NCBI GenBank assembly: GCA_021414165.1
Contig: JAIOPA010000446.1
Span: forward strand, 1-5,740
Direction: 5' to 3'
Length of the DNA: 5,740 bases
Source of the DNA: Candidatus Eiseniibacteriota bacterium
GTDB taxonomy: Bacteria; Eisenbacteria; RBG-16-71-46
Below the pieces are notes generated by a model. It was not told where the DNA came from. It was given only the letters and a program-made list of their open reading frames with translations, and did no database searches. How positions within the stretch are numbered: the stretch's first letter is position 1; every line of letters begins with the position of its first letter. Positions 1 through 2,851 of this stretch are shown piece by piece. A program made the position numbers and the translations under genes.

Positions 1-39
1 CTGATCGAGGGCAGGGTCAGCGCTGGTCTTGGGGCTCAC
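1..39 (-). CDS. 5' end of a divergent gene of unknown function (partial)
   Basis: Read on the minus strand, a GTG codon (plus positions 37-39) opens a frame that runs to the window edge with no stop and encodes MSPKTSADPALDQ. A strong Shine-Dalgarno GGAGGA (complement of 45-50) lies 5 bases upstream of the GTG, which is the main reason to call a gene start here. Only 13 residues are visible, so no family can be recognised and no function is suggested. The gene would be transcribed away from the rhodanese, making 40-270 a divergent control region. A chance Shine-Dalgarno in GC-rich DNA cannot be excluded. Confidence 0.45.
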   Translation of the reverse strand, partial: MSPKTSADPALDQ

Positions 40-155
40 GAGAGTCCTCCGGAGGCCTGCGGGATCGGGCCGGGTCAGGGAAGGGGATGCTGGCGCGCGC
101 AATGTAAGGAGTCTCGGGCGGCACGGCCAGTCCGCGAGCCCACCGAAGTGAACGC

Positions 156-173
156 CCGCACTTGCCGGTGCGG
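156..173. repeat. Short inverted repeat (hairpin) in the divergent intergenic region
   Basis: CCGCAC (156-161) and GTGCGG (168-173) are perfect complements around the 6-base loop TTGCCG. A second copy of GTGCGG at 190-195 could pair with the same left arm. There is no T-run, so it is not a convincing terminator. It could be an operator or RNA structure for either divergent gene, or a GC-rich coincidence. Confidence 0.25.
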
Positions 174-201
174 CCCCGAACGCCCTAACGTGCGGGTTGC
201 C

Positions 202-219
202 GCGCGCTGGAGTGCGCGC
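202..219. repeat. GCGCGC hairpin with a GGAG loop before an alternative rhodanese start
   Basis: GCGCGC (202-207) can pair with GCGCGC (214-219), leaving the loop TGGAGT, which contains a GGAG Shine-Dalgarno-like sequence (209-212). An in-frame ATG follows at 220. If translation of the rhodanese began at 220, this hairpin would enclose its ribosome binding site. The alternating GC arms are low complexity, so chance is likely. Confidence 0.2.
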
Positions 220-270
220 ATGGCCACATCCCCTGTGCCGCCGGAGCCCCTCGTCATCGGAGCCCCACTC

Positions 271-612
271 ATGGATCCGAGTCCCACGCCAAGTGCGTCC
301 AGCTGTACCGCGCGCGAACTCGCCGAGCGCTTGAAGCGCGGCGATGATCTGGTGTTGCTCGATGTGCGCGAGGCCAGCGAGTTGGCGGTGGCGCGCTTCC
401 CGGCCGCGCAGCACCTGCCGCTCGCCACGTTGCCGCTTCGTCTGGCCGACGTGCCGCGCGATCGCCCGGTGGTGGTGGCGTGCCATCACGGTGGCCGCAG
501 CGCCCGTGCGCAGCAGTTCCTGCGCGCTCAGGGCTACACGAATGTGACCAATCTCGAGGGGGGCATCGACGCGTGGTCGCGCGATGTCGACCCCACGGTG
601 CCGCGTTACTAG
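271..612 (+). CDS. Single-domain rhodanese-like sulfurtransferase
   Basis: A 113-residue protein that is almost entirely one rhodanese domain. Such proteins carry a persulfide on a catalytic cysteine and move sulfane sulfur to thiols or cyanide; the physiological partner here is unknown. Visible landmarks are the early LLDVRE strand (residues about 27-32), the active-site loop C71-HHGGR-S with the CxxxxR geometry, and the C-terminal NLEGGIDAW signature. No signal peptide is evident, so it is probably cytoplasmic. I chose the ATG at 271 because GGAG (259-262) sits 8 bases upstream and the domain starts soon after. The frame is open upstream: an ATG at 220 also has a GGAG, and a GTG lies at 148. 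The added residues are proline-rich and unlike a domain. The stop lies 45 bp before the M48 protease start, suggesting a shared transcript. Family is certain; the exact start is less so. Confidence 0.88.
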   Translation: MDPSPTPSASSCTARELAERLKRGDDLVLLDVREASELAVARFPAAQHLPLATLPLRLADVPRDRPVVVACHHGGRSARAQQFLRAQGYTNVTNLEGGIDAWSRDVDPTVPRY

Positions 613-657
613 ATGCGTCCGCAGCCTGCTGTCGTCCATCCATCCGGGGAACCTGTC

Positions 658-2136
658 ATGTCCGTCGTGAAGCCGAGGGCTTTCTCCACCACGCTCGCGA
701 TGCTCGCTCTGATCGCGCTTGCGTTGTTCGCCGCGGGCTGCGCGGTGAATCCCGCCACCGGCAAGCACGAGTTCACGCTCGTCACGCCCACGCAGGAGGC
801 CGCGCTCGGCCGCGAGGGCTACACGGCCGCCACGTCCGAGTACGGCATCTACGATGACGCTGCGCTCGCGGCCTACGTGGATTCGGTCGGCCGCAAGGTG
901 GCGCGCGCCTCGGAGCAGCCCGATCTGCCGTGGCGCTTCACGGTGCTCGATGACGCCACCGTGAATGCGTTCGCCATGCCAGGCGGCTACATCTATGTGA
1001 CGCGCGGCCTGCTGGCGCACATGCAGAGCGAAGCGCAGCTGGCCGGCGTGCTGGGCCACGAGATCGGTCACGTGACGGCGCGGCATTCGGCGCGCCAGAT
1101 GACGCAGCAGCAGTTGGCGGGCTTCGGGCTCACCCTCGCATCGGCGGTCTCGCCCACGTTCCGCCGTTACGGCAGCACCGCCGAGCAGGCGCTGGGCCTG
1201 CTCATGCTCAAGTACTCGCGCGACGACGAGACGCAGGCCGATGAACTCGGCGTGCGCTACTCGAGCGTCGCGGGGTTCGATTCGCGCGAGATGCCGGGCA
1301 CGTATCGCACGCTGCAGCGCATCGCGGCGCGCAGCGGTTCGTCGCTGCCGGGCTACCTGTCGACGCACCCGGATCCGGGCGATCGCGCCGAGCGCACCGC
1401 CGCGCTCGCGGCCAAGGCCGTGGCGGGCCGCGCGAACCTGGTGGTCAAGCAGCGCGGCTATCTCGAGAAGCTGCGGAACCTCGTGTACGGCGAGAACCCG
1501 CGCTACGGCTGGTTCGAGGGCCGTATGTTCTACCACCCGGTGCTCGGGCTGCAGATGCAGTTCCCGGCCGGCTGGCAGACGCAGAAGACGCGCACGGCAC
1601 TCACCGCGGCTGCGGGCGATCAGAGCGGCATGCTGCAGATGACGCTGGCGCGCGGCACGGCGGGCAAGAGCCCGGGCGATGTGCTCGTGGACCTGAGCGC
1701 AGGCGGCAAGATCGCCGGCAGCAAGGGCGGTAGCGAGACGCTCGGTGCCTGGCCCGCGTGGATCGGCACGGTCACGGTGCCCGATGGCGCGGGTGGGCAG
1801 GAGTCGTTGGTCGCGGCCTGGGTGCGGATCACGCCCGACATCATGCTGCAGTTCCTCGGCAAGGGTGCCACCGCCGGCGATGCGGGCGAGCGGCAGGTGC
1901 TGGCGGCGATCCGTTCGATCAGCGCGCTCACCGATCCGGCGCGCGGCATGGTGCAGCCGTCGCGGCTCAAGGTGCAGCCGGCCGCCAGCGCGGGAGCGTT
2001 CCGCGGCCTGTGGGCCGGGCTCGGCGCCAACCTGGTGCCGGCCGAGGAGGGCGCGATCCTCAATGGCCTCGAGCTCGATGAGAACGTCATGAAGGGCCAG
2101 TGGCTCAAGGTCGCCGAGAAAGTGAAGCGGCCGTGA
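658..2136 (+). CDS. M48 family zinc metalloprotease, lipoprotein
   Basis: A 492-residue predicted lipoprotein protease, related to the BepA/LoiP (YfgC/YggG) group of envelope M48 peptidases that degrade misfolded outer-membrane or periplasmic proteins. The N-terminus has Lys5 and Arg7, a hydrophobic stretch (about 13-26) and a lipobox AAGC with Cys28 as the likely acylated residue, followed by the typical NPATGKHEFTLV segment. The catalytic HEIGH is at 134-138 (zinc ligands His134 and His138, general base Glu135). The third zinc ligand is probably Glu191 in the DDETQAD segment, with Asp195 behind it. STHPDP at 235-240 closes the peptidase domain. The C-terminal half has an EGRMFYHP...FPAGW segment (about 285-306), common in M48 lipoproteins, and ends in a short LysM-like stretch (about 462-486). 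The ATG at 658 is preferred because GGGGA (646-650) lies 7 bases upstream and it puts the signal peptide at the N-terminus. An ATG at 613, abutting the rhodanese stop, has no Shine-Dalgarno. Substrates are unknown. Confidence 0.93.
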   Translation: MSVVKPRAFSTTLAMLALIALALFAAGCAVNPATGKHEFTLVTPTQEAALGREGYTAATSEYGIYDDAALAAYVDSVGRKVARASEQPDLPWRFTVLDDATVNAFAMPGGYIYVTRGLLAHMQSEAQLAGVLGHEIGHVTARHSARQMTQQQLAGFGLTLASAVSPTFRRYGSTAEQALGLLMLKYSRDDETQADELGVRYSSVAGFDSREMPGTYRTLQRIAARSGSSLPGYLSTHPDPGDRAERTAALAAKAVAGRANLVVKQRGYLEKLRNLVYGENPRYGWFEGRMFYHPVLGLQMQFPAGWQTQKTRTALTAAAGDQSGMLQMTLARGTAGKSPGDVLVDLSAGGKIAGSKGGSETLGAWPAWIGTVTVPDGAGGQESLVAAWVRITPDIMLQFLGKGATAGDAGERQVLAAIRSISALTDPARGMVQPSRLKVQPAASAGAFRGLWAGLGANLVPAEEGAILNGLELDENVMKGQWLKVAEKVKRP

Positions 2137-2224
2137 GTGGCGCGCGCGCAGGCCGTAACCGGGGCCGCTCCGGGTCGCCGGAACACATGTGCAGTAGATG
2201 TTCAATCGCTTGTGCGGGTACGAC

Positions 2225-2243
2225 TTCGGTCGAACTTCGCGAA
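2225..2243. repeat. Two adjacent small palindromes upstream of the act promoter
   Basis: TTCG-GT-CGAA (2225-2234) is followed, after one base, by the perfect 8-bp palindrome TTCGCGAA (2236-2243), so the same TTCG/CGAA half-sites occur twice in 19 bp. A GAATTC palindrome overlaps the right end. The position, just upstream of the TTGACA at 2260, would suit a regulator binding site. No regulator is identified, and the match is short enough to be chance. Confidence 0.25.
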
Positions 2244-2254
2244 TTCTTTCACAG

Positions 2255-2271
2255 CCGGGTTGACAACCCGG
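2255..2271. repeat. Perfect inverted repeat spanning the putative -35 box
   Basis: CCGGGTT (2255-2261) and AACCCGG (2265-2271) are perfect 7-bp complements around GAC. The right arm is followed by GTGATGTCCC, not a T-run, so it does not look like the terminator of the M48 gene. Because the TTGACA at 2260-2265 lies inside it, the palindrome is better placed to act as an operator, or it may just be a hairpin in the act leader if transcription starts further upstream. Confidence 0.45.
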
Positions 2272-2288
2272 TGATGTCCCACTAGGTT
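2260..2288 (+). promoter_or_regulatory. Candidate sigma70-type promoter for the act operon
   Basis: A consensus -35 TTGACA (2260-2265) is followed by a 17-base spacer and TAGGTT (2283-2288), which keeps the key T, A and final T of a -10 box. Transcription would be expected to start near 2295, only about 4 bases before the actA ATG, implying a leaderless or nearly leaderless message. This fits the absence of a good Shine-Dalgarno in front of actA. The weak -10 and the unknown promoter preferences of the host limit confidence. Confidence 0.4.
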
Positions 2289-2298
2289 GCCCCCGGCC

Positions 2299-2829
2299 AT
2301 GACCAAATCCATCGCCGCAGTACTCGTCCTGTTGACGCTCGTCACCGCCAGCGTGGCACTCTCCCAGTCCTTCAATGTGAAGATGGGAGCCACGAAGGGC
2401 CCGGTGCAGCCCATCAATTTCAGCCACAAGATCCACGCTGGCACGAATGAGATGGACTGCAAGTATTGCCACTATGGCGCCGCCAACTCCGCGTGGGCGA
2501 ACATCCCCGCCGTGAGCACGTGCATGGGCTGCCATAAGATCGTGGCCACCGATAAGCCCGAGATCGTGAAGCTCACGGGCTATGCCGACCGCGGTGAGCA
2601 GATCCCGTGGGTCAAGGTCCACTACATGCCGGACCACGTGAAGTTCAATCACAAGCGTCACGTGCGCGCGGATATCGCGTGCCAGACGTGTCACGGGCCG
2701 ATCCAGGAAATGGACCGCGTCTACCAGTACAGCTCGCTCAAGATGGGTTGGTGTGTGTCCTGCCACCGGCAGAACCTGGACAACCCCAATCATCCGGCCA
2801 GCATGGACTGCTTGGTCTGTCATCACTAA
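2299..2829 (+). CDS. actA: ActA, pentaheme cytochrome c subunit of Alternative Complex III
   Basis: A 176-residue multiheme cytochrome of the cytochrome c3 / class III type. Five CxxCH heme-binding motifs are visible: CKYCH (54-58), CMGCH (75-79), CQTCH (128-132), CVSCH (152-156) and CLVCH (171-175), the last ending one residue before the C-terminus. Candidate distal ligands include His43/His46 (FSHKIH) and His118/His121 (FNHKRH). Five hemes are what ActA carries in characterised ACIII complexes, where it accepts electrons from ActB on the periplasmic face and passes them to a monoheme cytochrome or an oxidase. The N-terminus has Lys3 and a hydrophobic stretch (4-21), which is either a cleavable Sec signal (possible site after ALS, 20-22) or a membrane anchor. 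I chose the ATG at 2299; a TTG at 2287 in the same frame would add four residues. There is no strong Shine-Dalgarno, only AGG at 2284-2286. The actB start follows 22 bp after the stop, which supports the assignment. Confidence 0.93.
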   Translation: MTKSIAAVLVLLTLVTASVALSQSFNVKMGATKGPVQPINFSHKIHAGTNEMDCKYCHYGAANSAWANIPAVSTCMGCHKIVATDKPEIVKLTGYADRGEQIPWVKVHYMPDHVKFNHKRHVRADIACQTCHGPIQEMDRVYQYSSLKMGWCVSCHRQNLDNPNHPASMDCLVCHH

Positions 2830-2851
2830 AAGTCAGGGCTGAAGGGGCGCC

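Noticed and set aside
162..191. A promoter with TTGCCG (162-167) and TAACGT (186-191) for the rhodanese
   Set aside because: Only partial matches to both boxes with an 18-base spacer; such matches are common by chance, and the -35 candidate is the loop of a hairpin.
613..657. An ATG at 613 as the start of the M48 protease, abutting the rhodanese stop
   Set aside because: It has no Shine-Dalgarno and would put 15 polar residues before the signal peptide. The ATG at 658 has GGGGA at suitable spacing and leaves a normal lipoprotein leader.
1620..2186. A 188-codon minus-strand open frame opposite the M48 gene end
   Set aside because: Low-complexity Pro/Ser/Ala/Arg composition and full overlap with the M48 coding sequence; a shadow frame.
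2137..2200. A rho-independent terminator after the M48 gene
   Set aside because: There are GC-rich partial repeats (GGCC at 2151 and 2163; CCGG at 2170 and 2178), but no stable long stem and no T-run. The palindrome at 2255-2271 also lacks a T-run.
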